Shown: positions 40,092 through 49,380 of the stretch, piece after piece
Layout: each line of letters starts with the position of its first letter
Numbering within the stretch: the first letter of the stretch is position 1
NCBI RefSeq assembly: GCF_000264455.2
Contig: NC_017956.1
Coordinates: 1,967,501-2,031,500, forward strand
Source of the DNA: Tistrella mobilis KA081020-065
GTDB lineage: Bacteria; Pseudomonadota; Alphaproteobacteria; Tistrellales; Tistrellaceae
Length of the DNA stretch: 64,000 nucleotides
Reading direction: 5' to 3'
Position numbers and translations under genes: made by a program
Notes under the pieces: generated by a model
Databases searched by the model: none
Seen by the model: only the letters and a program-made list of their open reading frames with translations
Told to the model about the DNA's origin: nothing

Positions 40092-41243
40092 TCAGACCTT
40101 CTCGATGATCAGCGGGGCATGCCCGGTGATGTGGAGGCCGTAGCCGTCCAGCCCCACCACCGTCTGCCGCGAATTGCTCAGCAGGATCATGTTGCGCACC
40201 CCCAGGTCCAGCAGGATCTGGGCGCCGGTGCCATAGTCGCGCAGCGTCGATGCCGCCTGCGGGCTTTCCAGCCGGGCGCGCGCCAGATCCGACAGGCCCG
40301 TCGGCCGCGGCTCGCGCAGCAGGACCAGCACGCCACGGCCGGCACGATCGATCTGCTCCATGGCAGCACGCACCGCACCGGCACGGCCGCTGCTGCGATC
40401 GCCCAGAAGATCGTCGAAGGCGTTCACGACATGCATACGCACCAGCACCGACTGATCGCCCGCAGCCGCCAGATCGCCCTTCACCAGCGCCATGTGTTCC
40501 GAGCCGTCGATCTTGCTGGCATAGACGATCATTCGCCACTCGCCACCGAAATGGCTGCGGAACAGGCCATCGGTCAGGCGCTCGACCAGCTTCTCGGTGC
40601 GGCGGCGATAGGCGATCAGATCGGCGATCGTGCCGATCTTGAGCCCGTGCAACTGGGCGAAGGGCACCAGGTCCGGCATCCGCGCCATGGTGCCGTCGTC
40701 GTTCATGATCTCGCAGATCACGCCGGAGGGGTTCATGCCGGCCAGCCGCGCGATATCGACCGCGGCTTCGGTATGCCCGGCCCGGACAAGCACGCCGCCA
40801 TCGCGGGCGCGGAGGGGGAAGATGTGGCCGGGGGTGACGACGTCGCGGGCGCCCTTGGCCGGATCGATCGCAACCTGCACGGTATGGGCGCGGTCGGCGG
40901 CCGAGATACCGGTGGTGACGCCGTCGCGCGCCTCGATCGACAGGGTGAAATTGGTGTGGTGCCGGGAGGCGTTGCGCTGGGTCATCAGTGGCAGGTTCAG
41001 TTCCTCGACCCGCTCACCGGTCAGGGTCAGGCAGATCAGCCCGCGGCCGTATTTGGCCATGAAGTTGATCACCTCGGGCGTCACCATCTCGGCCGGGATG
41101 ACCAGATCGCCCTCATTCTCGCGATCCTCGTCATCGACCAGCACCACCATGCGGCCGTTGCGGGCGTCCTCGATCACCTCTTCGATGCTCGAGATATAGC
41201 CGCGGACATCGTCGGCGCCGCCCTCGTCCTTGATCACCGTCAT
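40092..41243 (-). CDS. ribB: 3,4-Dihydroxy-2-butanone 4-phosphate synthase with degenerate GTP cyclohydrolase II domain
   Basis: Residues ~20-215 form a complete DHBP synthase: [40 protein letters not shown] and [17 protein letters not shown]. The C-terminal ~165 residues follow the GTP cyclohydrolase II fold but have lost the zinc-binding cysteines. The region that should read GDVFGSxRCDCG is [13 protein letters not shown], and the following RxEGRGIG region is [11 protein letters not shown]. The second domain is therefore probably not a cyclohydrolase, as in the RibBX-type proteins of other alphaproteobacteria. A separate ribA is expected elsewhere. Confidence 0.93.
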   Translation of the reverse strand: MTVIKDEGGADDVRGYISSIEEVIEDARNGRMVVLVDDEDRENEGDLVIPAEMVTPEVINFMAKYGRGLICLTLTGERVEELNLPLMTQRNASRHHTNFTLSIEARDGVTTGISAADRAHTVQVAIDPAKGARDVVTPGHIFPLRARDGGVLVRAGHTEAAVDIARLAGMNPSGVICEIMNDDGTMARMPDLVPFAQLHGLKIGTIADLIAYRRRTEKLVERLTDGLFRSHFGGEWRMIVYASKIDGSEHMALVKGDLAAAGDQSVLVRMHVVNAFDDLLGDRSSGRAGAVRAAMEQIDRAGRGVLVLLREPRPTGLSDLARARLESPQAASTLRDYGTGAQILLDLGVRNMILLSNSRQTVVGLDGYGLHITGHAPLIIEKV

Positions 41244-41292
41244 GGTCTTCCTCTCCTCTGGGCCGCCTTCGGACCGGGCGGCCTCCCGCTGA

Positions 41293-41925
41293 TCAGCCGC
41301 GGATGCCCGCCTGCCACTCGTTCAACCGCGCCACATAGCGCGCAAGCACGTCGATCTCAAGGTTAATCGCATCGCCGGGCTTGCGGTCGCACAGTGTGGT
41401 GTGGGTCCAGGTGTGGGGAATGATGTTCACACCGAAGCGGGTGCCGTCGACTTCGTTCACCGTCAGCGAAATGCCGTCGATGGTCACCGAACCCTTGGGC
41501 GCGATGAAGCCGGCAAGCTCCGTCGGTGCCTCGAACACCAGTCGATGAGAACCGCCTTCGGGCGCAATCGAGACCAGACGGCCCAGCCCGTCGACATGGC
41601 CCAGCACGACATGGCCGCCCAACTCATCGCCGACCTTCGCCGCCCGCTCCAGATTGATCCGCCGGCCGGCACCCCAGCCGCCGAGCGTGGTCTTGGACAG
41701 CGTCTCACCCGACGCCTCGACCAGGAACCAGCCCTGCCCTGCTCCGTCGCGGCCACGCTCGATCACCGTCAGGCAGCAACCGGAGCAGGCGATGGAGGCA
41801 CCGATATCGATGCCGTCGGGGTCATAGGACGTCCGGATCGTCAGCCGGCGGTCTTCCGCCGCCCCGGCTTCGGGCGCCTGGACGGAGACGATCTCGCCGA
41901 TGTCGGTGATGATGCCGGTGAACAT
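41293..41925 (-). CDS. ribE: Riboflavin synthase alpha subunit
   Basis: This 210-residue protein is two tandem lumazine-binding barrels: MFTGIITDIGEIVSV opens the first, with GASIACSGCCLTV. The second opens near GGHVVLGHVDGLGRLVSI and contains GSVTIDGISLTVNEVDG. It dismutates two lumazines into riboflavin. AAGG precedes the ATG at 41925. It lies between ribD and ribBA in one operon. Confidence 0.95.
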   Translation of the reverse strand: MFTGIITDIGEIVSVQAPEAGAAEDRRLTIRTSYDPDGIDIGASIACSGCCLTVIERGRDGAGQGWFLVEASGETLSKTTLGGWGAGRRINLERAAKVGDELGGHVVLGHVDGLGRLVSIAPEGGSHRLVFEAPTELAGFIAPKGSVTIDGISLTVNEVDGTRFGVNIIPHTWTHTTLCDRKPGDAINLEIDVLARYVARLNEWQAGIRG

Positions 41926-42003
41926 GGAACACGACCTTCTGCCGGGGGAGCGCGGCCGGAACACGCGCGGGATGTCGAAAGATAACGTCGAAAGAGGCAG
42001 GGC

Positions 42004-43155
42004 TCAGCCGCCGGGCGTGACCACGGCGGTGCCCGCATAAACCTCGTAAAGGTCGGGGCCGAGCTGCCGGATATCGAGCCGGACGAAGGCCGCCATGTCC
42101 ACCAGCTCCTGCACACCATAAGACCGCGCAGCAGGCACACCGTCGCCCCCCATCACGGCGGGCGCCCGGAACCAGTGGATGCGATCGACCAGCCGGTCGC
42201 GCAGCAGAGAAGCGGCCAGCTCTCCGCCGCCCTCGACCAGCACCCGGGTGATGCCCCGATCGCCCAGCGCCTCGGTCATCCGCAACGGATCGGGGCGGCC
42301 GTCGGCCCCGTGGGGCACCTCGATCACGGTGATGCCAGCGGCGGCCAGCGCATCATGACGGCTACGGTCGCAGTCGGTCCGCGTGATGATCCATACGGGC
42401 GGGCGGCCGCCTTCGCAGGCCTCGCGTACCAGCGTGTGCGTCAACGGCAGGCGCAGGCGGCTGTCGATCACCACCCTCACCGGCGAACGTTCCTCAAGCC
42501 CCGACACACGCACATTCAGACGCGGATTATCGGCAAGAGCAGTGCCGACACCGACCATGATCGCATCATGGCTCGCGCGCAGCATATGACCCATGGTACG
42601 GGCCTCGGGTCCGGTGATCCACTGGCTCTCACCGGCTGCGGTCGCGATCCGGCCATCAAGCGTGGTCGCAACTTTCCAGGCGACCAGCGGCCGACCTTTC
42701 AGAATGCGAGAAAAGAAACCGGCATTGAGCGCCCCCGCTTCGGCGGCCATCAGGCCCAGATCGACCGTCATACCCGCGGCCGTCATCCGATCGAGCCCAC
42801 GGCCACTGACCCGGGGGTCGGGGTCGCCTGTGGCCACCACCGCCCGGGTCACACCGGCCGCCACCAGCGCATCGGCGCAGGGCGGTGTCTTGCCCCAATG
42901 GGCGCAGGGTTCAAGGCTGACATAGGCCGTGGCGCCGCGCGCCGCCTCGCCCGCCTCGGCCAGGGCCATGGCCTCGCCATGGGGGCGGCCGCCGGGCTGG
43001 GTCCAGCCACGACCGACAATCCGACCATCCGCCGACACCAGAACACAGCCGACGGCCGGGTTAGGCCACACCCGTCCCAGGCCGCGTTGCGCAAGGGTCA
43101 GGGCGTGGGCCATATGGCGACGGTCGGCCTCGCTCCAGATTATCGGTTCAGCCAT
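42004..43155 (-). CDS. ribD: Bifunctional riboflavin deaminase/reductase
   Basis: This 383-residue protein has an N-terminal deaminase (residues ~15-140) with the zinc motifs PHGEAMAL and [18 protein letters not shown], and a C-terminal reductase starting near [20 protein letters not shown] with [14 protein letters not shown]. It converts the first ring-opened pyrimidine of the pathway by deamination and ribosyl reduction. The ATG at 43155 overlaps the nrdR end by eight bases. Confidence 0.95.
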   Translation of the reverse strand: MAEPIIWSEADRRHMAHALTLAQRGLGRVWPNPAVGCVLVSADGRIVGRGWTQPGGRPHGEAMALAEAGEAARGATAYVSLEPCAHWGKTPPCADALVAAGVTRAVVATGDPDPRVSGRGLDRMTAAGMTVDLGLMAAEAGALNAGFFSRILKGRPLVAWKVATTLDGRIATAAGESQWITGPEARTMGHMLRASHDAIMVGVGTALADNPRLNVRVSGLEERSPVRVVIDSRLRLPLTHTLVREACEGGRPPVWIITRTDCDRSRHDALAAAGITVIEVPHGADGRPDPLRMTEALGDRGITRVLVEGGGELAASLLRDRLVDRIHWFRAPAVMGGDGVPAARSYGVQELVDMAAFVRLDIRQLGPDLYEVYAGTAVVTPGG

Positions 43156-43624
43156 CGTTGCCCTGCCCCTGATCGCCGCCGCCAAGGCTGCCGATCAGTG
43201 CCTGGAAGTCGTCGACCTCGCGGAAATCCTTGTAGACCGAGGCGAAGCGGACATAGGCGATCTTGTCGACGCCCATCAGCGCCTCCATCACCGCTTCGCC
43301 GATCCGGCCGGTCTCGATCTCGGTCTCACCCAGCCCTTCCAGCCTGCGGTGGATGGCGCTCACTATCCGCTCCACCTGCTCGGCCTCAACCGGGCGCTTG
43401 CGGACGGCGATGCGGATCGACCGGGCCAACTTCTCCCGGTCGAAGGGCTCGCGGGTACCATCCTTTTTCACCACCACCAGTTCGCGGAGCTGAACGCGCT
43501 CGAAGGTGGTGAAGCGGGCGCCACAGGCGGCACAATGCCGACGCCGCCGGATGGCGAAACCTTCCTCCGCCGGCCGACTGTCCTTCACCTGGGTCTCTTC
43601 GTTGCCGCAGAACGGGCAGCGCAT
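43148..43624 (-). CDS. nrdR: Transcriptional repressor NrdR
   Basis: This 158-residue protein has a zinc ribbon ([16 protein letters not shown] and [13 protein letters not shown]) and an ATP-cone ([20 protein letters not shown]). It represses ribonucleotide reductase genes in response to dATP/ATP. It precedes ribD with an overlap, the widespread nrdR-rib arrangement. Confidence 0.97.
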   Translation of the reverse strand: MRCPFCGNEETQVKDSRPAEEGFAIRRRRHCAACGARFTTFERVQLRELVVVKKDGTREPFDREKLARSIRIAVRKRPVEAEQVERIVSAIHRRLEGLGETEIETGRIGEAVMEALMGVDKIAYVRFASVYKDFREVDDFQALIGSLGGGDQGQGNDG

Positions 43625-43664
43625 CTCACCTCCGCAAACCGGGCGTCATGAACCGGGAGAGCCG

Positions 43665-43700
43665 CGTGCCCGCCTCCCCTCGTTGCGGGAGGCGGGCACG
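43665..43700 (-). terminator. Strong hairpin immediately after glyA
   Basis: CGTGCCCGCCTCCC and GGGAGGCGGGCACG form a perfect 14-bp stem starting five bases after the glyA stop and ending ~40 bases before nrdR. There is no T run, so it may attenuate read-through into nrdR-rib or protect the glyA mRNA end. Confidence 0.55.
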
Positions 43701-43704
43701 TCGA

Positions 43705-45003
43705 TCACAGGGCCGGGTAGATCGGGAAGCGGTCGCAGAGCGCCTTGACCTCGGCCCGCACCGCCGCCTCCACCCCGGCATCCCCCTCGGGCGTCGCCGC
43801 CAGCGCGTCGAGCACGCGGACGATCATCTCGCCCACCTGGCGGAATTCGGCCTCGCCGAAGCCGCGGGTGGTCGCCGCAGGGGTACCGAGGCGGATGCCC
43901 GAGGTCACCATCGGCTTCTCGGGATCGAAGGGGATGGCGTTCTTGTTGCAAGTCATGCCCGTGCGCTCAAGCGCATGCTCGGTGGCATTGCCCTTAAGGC
44001 CCTTCGGACGAAGATCGACCAGCATCAGGTGATTGTCGGTGCCGCCGGTGACGATGTCGAGACCGCCGGCAACCAGCGTCTCGGCCAGCACCTGGGCATT
44101 CGCCACGACCTGGCGGGCATAGGCCTTGAATTCCGGACGCAGCGCCTCGCCGAAGGCAACCGCCTTACCGGCGATGACATGCATCAGCGGACCGCCCTGC
44201 AGACCGGGGAAGACGGCCGAGTTGATCTTCTTGGCAAGCGCCTCGTCATTGGTCAGCACCATGCCGCCGCGCGGACCACGCAGGGTCTTGTGGGTGGTGG
44301 TGGTGACGACATGGGCATGCGGCAGCGGCGACGGATGGGCACCGGCGGCCACCAGACCCGCGAAATGGGCCATATCGACCATCAGATAGGCACCGACCTC
44401 GTCTGCAATCGCACGGAAACGCGCGAAATCGAAGACGCGGCTATAGGCCGACCCGCCGGCGATGATCAGCTTCGGCTTGCTTTCCTTCGCCAGCCGCTCG
44501 ACCTCGTCCATGTCGATGCGGCCGTCCTCGGGACGGACACCATACTGAACCGCATGGAACCATTTGCCCGACTGGTTCGGCGCCGCACCATGGGTCAGAT
44601 GGCCGCCGGCCGCCAGCGACAGGCCCAGAATGGTATCGCCCGGCTGCAGCAGAGCCTGGAACACCGCCTGGTTGGCCTGGGCACCGGAATGGGGCTGGAC
44701 ATTGGCGAAGCCACAGCCGAACAGGGCACAGGCCCGTTCGATCGCCAGCTTCTCGGCAACGTCGACATATTCGCAGCCGCCGTAATAGCGCTTGCCCGGA
44801 TAGCCTTCGGCATATTTGTTGGTCAGCACCGTGCCCTGGGCTGCGATCACCGCCGGGCTTGCAATGTTCTCGGAAGCGATCAGCTCGATCTGATCACGCT
44901 GCCGGGCAAGTTCGTCGTTGATCGAGCGCATCAGCTCGGCATCGTCGGCGAGAGCGGCACGGAAGAAGGCCGCGGCACTGTAGCTGGGGGTCTGATCGGT
45001 CAT
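43705..45003 (-). CDS. glyA: Serine hydroxymethyltransferase
   Basis: This 432-residue PLP enzyme interconverts serine and glycine with tetrahydrofolate. Motifs include [54 protein letters not shown], the PLP lysine in [16 protein letters not shown], and [16 protein letters not shown]. The start at 45003 fits the family; the frame extends to 45249. It follows rpiB by 154 bases. Confidence 0.97.
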   Translation of the reverse strand: MTDQTPSYSAAAFFRAALADDAELMRSINDELARQRDQIELIASENIASPAVIAAQGTVLTNKYAEGYPGKRYYGGCEYVDVAEKLAIERACALFGCGFANVQPHSGAQANQAVFQALLQPGDTILGLSLAAGGHLTHGAAPNQSGKWFHAVQYGVRPEDGRIDMDEVERLAKESKPKLIIAGGSAYSRVFDFARFRAIADEVGAYLMVDMAHFAGLVAAGAHPSPLPHAHVVTTTTHKTLRGPRGGMVLTNDEALAKKINSAVFPGLQGGPLMHVIAGKAVAFGEALRPEFKAYARQVVANAQVLAETLVAGGLDIVTGGTDNHLMLVDLRPKGLKGNATEHALERTGMTCNKNAIPFDPEKPMVTSGIRLGTPAATTRGFGEAEFRQVGEMIVRVLDALAATPEGDAGVEAAVRAEVKALCDRFPIYPAL

Positions 45004-45157
45004 CGGTCGGCACTTTCTGACGGGGTCGCGCTCGTGCGGGACAAGACGCAGAGACCGGGACGGTCGAAACGACCTCATGCGGTCGGATACTGGAACGGCG
45101 GCGGCGGCACTCCGCACACACCGGAGCACCGCCGACGTCACGAACGGATCTGTGCGG

Positions 45158-45601
45158 TCAGCCGAGCTTGTCGACCCGCCGCTGATGGCGACCGCCTTCG
45201 AAGGGCGTGTCCAGGAAGACCCGGAGCGCGTCCCGCGCGGTCTCGACACCGGTCACGCGGGCCCCGAAGGCCACGACATTGGCATCGTTGTGCTCGCGGC
45301 AGAGCCGGGCGGTGAGCGCGTCGTGGACCAGAGCAGCCCGGATATGGGGGTGACGGTTGGCGGCGATCGAGATACCGATGCCGGATCCGCAGATCAGCAC
45401 GCCACGCGCCGCCCGCCCCTCAGCCAGGGCGGCCGCCAGCGCATTGGCGAAATCGGGATAGTCCACCGAAGCGGAGCCATCGGTCCCGAGGTCCAGGACC
45501 TCCAGACCTCGCGCAGCGAGGTCTTCCTTCAGGACCGTTTTGAGGTCGACGCCGCCGTGATCACAGGCGATCGCCACGATACGGGTGCTGTCCTCGGACA
45601 T
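45158..45601 (-). CDS. rpiB: Ribose-5-phosphate isomerase B
   Basis: This 147-residue protein has the RpiB pattern [29 protein letters not shown], the catalytic Cys in [17 protein letters not shown], and [14 protein letters not shown]. It interconverts ribose and ribulose 5-phosphate. The ATG at 45601 has AAGGGG upstream. It is the first gene of the rpiB-glyA run, as in many alphaproteobacteria. Confidence 0.95.
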   Translation of the reverse strand: MSEDSTRIVAIACDHGGVDLKTVLKEDLAARGLEVLDLGTDGSASVDYPDFANALAAALAEGRAARGVLICGSGIGISIAANRHPHIRAALVHDALTARLCREHNDANVVAFGARVTGVETARDALRVFLDTPFEGGRHQRRVDKLG

Positions 45602-46095
45602 TCCGGCCCCTTCCATCGCATCGAGACCCAGGCGACCGGCCCGATGGCCGGGGTTCCGGTGCCGGATATCCGGCGTCGGAGCCCGGTTGCGGAAGCCCGG
45701 TCGCGGCGCCCCTCTCCCTTAACACAACCCGTGTGCCACGCCAACTGCGGTACACACATGGCCCTTCGCCAGCGCATGCATGATGGCGACCGCAATCGCC
45801 CGCCATGGCGGCACGCATCCCCATTCTCCAAATCCACCGGCGTCGATTGTGGCCCAATACTGATAAAGTCACCACCTCACGCCATATTTCTGTTGTGATA
45901 TCTGTGGACGCAAGTCATCATGCGGCGAGTGATATTTGCAGGATGCCTGTGCCCTCCGACCGGGCCAAGTTCCGGAGGTGGTTCTAACCGGAGCAATGAC
46001 GGTTCGATATAATCTGGAAGGCATGCGGACTGTCCTGCAGCAACACATCGTGCGGCGACTACAACGGCTGCCAGCCATCGGAAAGCGAGTGTTCC
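45602..46095. promoter_or_regulatory. 494-base gene-free control region of mucR and rpiB
   Basis: No gene is visible. The centre (about 45858-45930) is AT-richer than its surroundings, which fits the known preference of MucR/Ros proteins for AT-rich sites and their autoregulation. A perfect TATAAT lies at 46008-46013, 82 bases before the mucR ATG, but no good -35 is found at the right distance. Whether MucR binds here is untested inference. Confidence 0.45.
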
Positions 46096-46569
46096 ATGTC
46101 GGATAGTTCCGAAAACCCCATCATCGCCCATGACAAGCTGCTGAGCATGGCCGCGCAGATCGTCGCGGCCTATGTCAGCCACAACAGCCTGCCGGCCCAG
46201 CAACTGCCCGAGATCATCCAGACGGTCTACAGTGCGCTGAACGATCAGCAGAGCGGCACGGCCGCCGCACAGGAAGTCGTGCGCGAGGAAGCGCAGAAGC
46301 CTGCGGTTCCGGTTCGGAAGTCGATCACGCCGGACTACATCGTCTGCCTGGAAGACGGCAAGAAGCTCAAGATGCTGAAGCGGCATCTGCGTGCCAACTA
46401 TGGCATGACCCCCGAGGAATACCGCGCCAAATGGGGTCTGGCGCCTGATTATCCGATGGTTGCGCCCAATTATGCACGTCAACGCTCGGACTTCGCCAAG
46501 AAGATCGGTCTGGGTCGTGCGACGAATGCGCCGCGGGCGCGTGGCGGCCGGCGGGCTGCGCAGGCCTGA
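46096..46569 (+). CDS. mucR: MucR/Ros-family transcriptional regulator
   Basis: This 157-residue protein has the Ros/MucR zinc-finger domain in its C-terminal half: DYIVCLEDGKKLKMLKRHL with Cys and His ligands, then MTPEEYRAKWGLAPDYPMVA. The finger looks atypical, with a single Cys visible before the His, as in MucR proteins where the first ligand pair varies. These regulators are H-NS-like silencers of exopolysaccharide, motility and virulence genes in alphaproteobacteria. Confidence 0.93.
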   Translation: MSDSSENPIIAHDKLLSMAAQIVAAYVSHNSLPAQQLPEIIQTVYSALNDQQSGTAAAQEVVREEAQKPAVPVRKSITPDYIVCLEDGKKLKMLKRHLRANYGMTPEEYRAKWGLAPDYPMVAPNYARQRSDFAKKIGLGRATNAPRARGGRRAAQA

Positions 46570-46621
46570 AAACCGGCGTCGCGTTCACGCAGGACCGCGT
46601 TGAACGGCCATCAGACGGTTT

Positions 46622-46664
46622 ACACGAACGGGGCGCCGCAAGATCTGCGGCGCCCCGTTCGTGT
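46622..46664 (+). terminator. Long perfect hairpin after mucR
   Basis: Two 19-base arms, ACACGAACGGGGCGCCGCA and its exact complement, flank a five-base AGATC loop about 50 bases after the mucR stop. The T run is poor but the stem is very stable. It also shields mucR from the convergent RiPP-like operon. Confidence 0.8.
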
Positions 46665-46728
46665 TCAGGCGCAATATGTTCCGAGATAAATTTCCATAAA
46701 TTTAAATAAAATACATTGTTTTGGATTA

Positions 46729-47827
46729 TCACTCCTGAGCACCATGCCAGAGCCGGGCCCCCAGATAGATCTTGGCCGCCGAGCCACCCGCAGCTGGCAG
46801 CAGCTTGGCATGGCTGATCCCGACCAGGATCGCCGCGGCGGGAATACGGGCGAAGAGACGGTGGCGCCCGACGGCCCGCAGGACGCTCTCGGCCAGCCGT
46901 GGATGGGCCGCCCCCGCCTCGCCCATCAGTTCAAAGAATTGCGGCCAGGCTCCGGGGCGCCCCATATAGAAGCGGGCATCATCGTTGATCTCGATACCGA
47001 CCCGTGGGGAGATCCCCGCCGGCGTGAGGTCGATGGAGAGCGCCAGTGCTCCCCCCGCCCGCCTGCAGGCGACCGGAAAGCGGCAGAATGGCGCCCAGCA
47101 CGTGATCCCGCACCTCCGGAGCCATTTCTCCGGCCAGCAGCGACGGAATGGCGTCGGGCCGCAGGCGACGGATCACCACCCGCAGGGTCTCCGCCCCTTC
47201 GGCCCGACCGATCATTCGGCCCGCCTGGAAGACTTCGGCCCAGGGCGGCAACCGGCCGAGCAGACGTCTGAAGGTCGCGTGGATCCCGGGCCCGATCTCG
47301 CCCGACAGGCTGCAAAGCGGGGCAAAGCCGACAGCCGGGTCCGCATGGAACCGGTTGGTCGGGCTCATCTCAGGGGTCTCGTCCGCAAGATCGGCCGGCG
47401 CAGTGAACACCCCTGCATCACGAGCCCCGGGTGTGCCGGTGTCGAATTCCAGAAGCAGATCCCGCAATTGGGGAAACATGCCTCCCCGCCATGCCTCAAT
47501 CGTCTGAACCACCCGCCCCCAGGCTTCATCCGACCAGAGCCGCCGCCAGGGGCCATCGGCCGCCGCACAGGCGGGGTCCGCCACCTCCTGGCGGGTCATG
47601 GCAACACAGAGATCGACGGCTCCGCCATCCGGCGCATCGGCACGCAGTTCGACACCGAACGAATTGCGCGCCAGGGCAGCCGGTATCGCCGCAGCAACAT
47701 CCATGATCCGCCGGCGGTCTTCCGGGGGAACCAGATCGCGCCCCATGACCCCGAGCAGCGCCTGAATGGCCGGCCCCATCCCCTGACCATGATGAAGACG
47801 ACCGTCATCCGAACCGAAGACCGTCAT
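46729..47827 (-). pseudogene. RiPP-operon protein of unknown function, frameshifted in a G6 run
   Basis: The first frame (from 47827) encodes ~260 meaningful residues, then runs into a nonsense tail ending at 46979. Skipping one base in the six-G run (six C at 47051-47056 on the plus strand) continues into a second good frame: GALALSIDLTPAGISPRVGI, INDDARFYMGRPGAWPQFFE and ISHAKLLPAAGGSAAKIYLG, ending at 46729. The restored protein would be 365 residues. I cannot name the family; segments LRDLLLEFDTG and LGRLPPWAEVFQAGRMIGRA look conserved. Its ATG overlaps the stop of the toroid-like gene. The frameshift may be a real mutation, a sequencing error in a homopolymer, or +1 recoding. Confidence 0.7.
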
Positions 47828-48762
47828 ATGCCGTCCCCTCGCCTCCGCGCGCGTGCCAACGCCCCCAACGTCAATGCCGTTGCCAATGCGTCCGAGCGAT
47901 AGTGGCAGCCGGGCGGTGCAGGTGGGGTGACACCGAGATAGATCGCGTCCGAGCGACAGTATCCATGCGTGAAGACCTCGCGGACCAGCAGGGCAACTGG
48001 GCGGTCCCTGACAGGCAGCGGCAGCATGTCCAGGGCGTCGGCAACATCCAGGGCCTGCGCCAGACGAAAGGGCGAGGCTCCATCATCCTCCAGCACCCGG
48101 GCCGCCGTCCTGGAGACGTCCGGCAGTGCTGGCCGCAAGCTACCTGTGCCCCGACGAACGGCACGGGCGACGGCCTGGGCCAGATCGATGGGATGGTCGT
48201 AAAAGATCAGCGCCTCCCGCGCAGATCCCGAACAGGCTGCGATCACGAAATCGGCCGCCGCGCGGCATTCCACGGCATCGCCCAACCAGCCGATCATGTT
48301 GGCATTCACCACGGCATCGATGTCCAGATCGGCTCTCGGCCCTGCCATCCAGGTTCTGAAGCGGCCATCCGGTACCCGTGCTGCACGCCCCAGAGTGCGA
48401 TTGCGGCCGGATGCGATCCAGGGATGGGCGCCGGAGAGCGCCATGGAGGCACAGGCGGTGTCGTCGCAATCGGGCACGAAGCCCTCAAGATAGGCCCAGA
48501 TCCCGGGTGCGCGCATAGTGCGCACAAGAAACCCGCGCGAGCGGTCGATCAGCGCGGCAATCTCTGTCTGGTCCGGATCTGCAAGCCCCCCAAGCGCCAG
48601 AAGCCCCACCGCCGCCACGAAGGGCGTGCGCTCGTCGATCCCGGGACCGACGGGATTATCGGGCGGGCCCGGCACACGCTGCGAGGGCCAGCAGCCGTCG
48701 GCAGCAACCGTCCGGTTCAACCAGTCCCGGGCCACACCGAAGGCGTGATCGATCTCCACCAT
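47824..48762 (-). CDS. Toroid-fold (squalene-cyclase/prenyltransferase-like) protein with DxDDTA motif
   Basis: This 312-residue protein looks like an alpha-alpha toroid: repeated helical segments such as TPFVAAVGLLALGGLADPDQ, RSRGFLVRTMRAPGIWAYLE and RSDALATALTLGALARARRR. The segment VPDCDDTACASMAL carries DxDDTA, the catalytic acid motif of class II terpene cyclases and squalene-hopene cyclase. At about half the usual size it is unlikely to be a normal hopanoid enzyme. It starts three bases after a putative RiPP precursor gene, so peptide modification is a reasonable but unproven role. Confidence 0.7.
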   Translation of the reverse strand: MVEIDHAFGVARDWLNRTVAADGCWPSQRVPGPPDNPVGPGIDERTPFVAAVGLLALGGLADPDQTEIAALIDRSRGFLVRTMRAPGIWAYLEGFVPDCDDTACASMALSGAHPWIASGRNRTLGRAARVPDGRFRTWMAGPRADLDIDAVVNANMIGWLGDAVECRAAADFVIAACSGSAREALIFYDHPIDLAQAVARAVRRGTGSLRPALPDVSRTAARVLEDDGASPFRLAQALDVADALDMLPLPVRDRPVALLVREVFTHGYCRSDAIYLGVTPPAPPGCHYRSDALATALTLGALARARRRGDGI

Positions 48763-48765
48763 CCG

Positions 48766-49065
48766 TCACCGCATGTTGCCGACCAGCGGAGACTGCGGGG
48801 CGTTCAGCCACGGCGTCAGGTCGACATTGCCGCGAGACGCCAGAAACTGTGCCAGGGCCTGCTGAATCTCGGCATCGGTAAAGCCGCCGGTCCCACCTGC
48901 GACGCGATCCAGCGCGTCGTCGTCCAACGCTCCGTCCTCTATGGCGGGCGCCGCCCGGAAGATCTGTGTGACCGCCGATTTCGGGTCGCTCTCCAGAAGG
49001 GCCGCCAGCTCCGGCTTCTCCCGGACCGCCGCTGCAATCCGGGCCAGAATCTCGTCCATGCTCAT
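48766..49065 (-). CDS. Putative RiPP precursor with double-glycine leader (NHLP/Nif11-like), second copy
   Basis: This 99-residue peptide has an amphipathic leader (ILARIAAAVREKPELAALLE, then DPKSAV) and the cleavage-type motif LDDDALDRVAGG at residues ~47-58. A 41-residue tail follows, with NVDLTPWLNAPQSPLVGNMR at its end. GAGAGGG precedes the ATG. It lies 42 bases after the first precursor. The tail shares the pattern VD...LNxP with that peptide. Identification rests on leader layout and clustering. Confidence 0.72.
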   Translation of the reverse strand: MSMDEILARIAAAVREKPELAALLESDPKSAVTQIFRAAPAIEDGALDDDALDRVAGGTGGFTDAEIQQALAQFLASRGNVDLTPWLNAPQSPLVGNMR

Positions 49066-49107
49066 CAGAATTCCCTCTCCCCCGGCGCCACCACCGGTGG
49101 ATTGGCC

Positions 49108-49380
49108 TCACATCGGAAAGTTGAGGTTATTCCAGTCGACAGTGCCGCCGGACACCGCTTCCAGGGATGCGTCGTCCAGTGCATCGCCGGCGGGCGGCAG
49201 CACGATGTGCAGGCGCGAGGGGGTTTCTTCATGCACCACGACCTCCAGCGCCGTCGGCAGTTCGATCCCGAGCAGTGTGGAGATCGCAGCCTTCGGATCG
49301 CGAAGCATTGTCTCGCGAAATCCCGGATCGGCAGTTGCGCGGTCGAGAATGCGGTTCAGAGCGTCATCGCGGGACAGCAT
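49108..49380 (-). CDS. NHLP-type RiPP precursor peptide (nitrile-hydratase-like leader)
   Basis: This 90-residue peptide has the nitrile-hydratase-alpha-like leader pattern: ILDRATADPGFRETMLRDPK, then LGIELPTALEVVVHEETPSR and LHIVLPP. It continues to the leader end LDDASLEAVSGG (residues ~68-79), leaving a predicted core of only 11 residues, TVDWNNLNFPM. AGGTGAG precedes the ATG. It is the first gene of the operon. A perfect TTGACA (49494-49499, minus strand) lies ~115 bases upstream, without a clear -10. Confidence 0.8.
   Translation of the reverse strand: MLSRDDALNRILDRATADPGFRETMLRDPKAAISTLLGIELPTALEVVVHEETPSRLHIVLPPAGDALDDASLEAVSGGTVDWNNLNFPM

Noticed and set aside
41244-45157. Possible FMN riboswitch upstream of the rib genes
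   Set aside because: The gaps between rib genes are too short, and the glyA and rpiB upstream regions show no FMN-riboswitch conserved elements that I can recognise.
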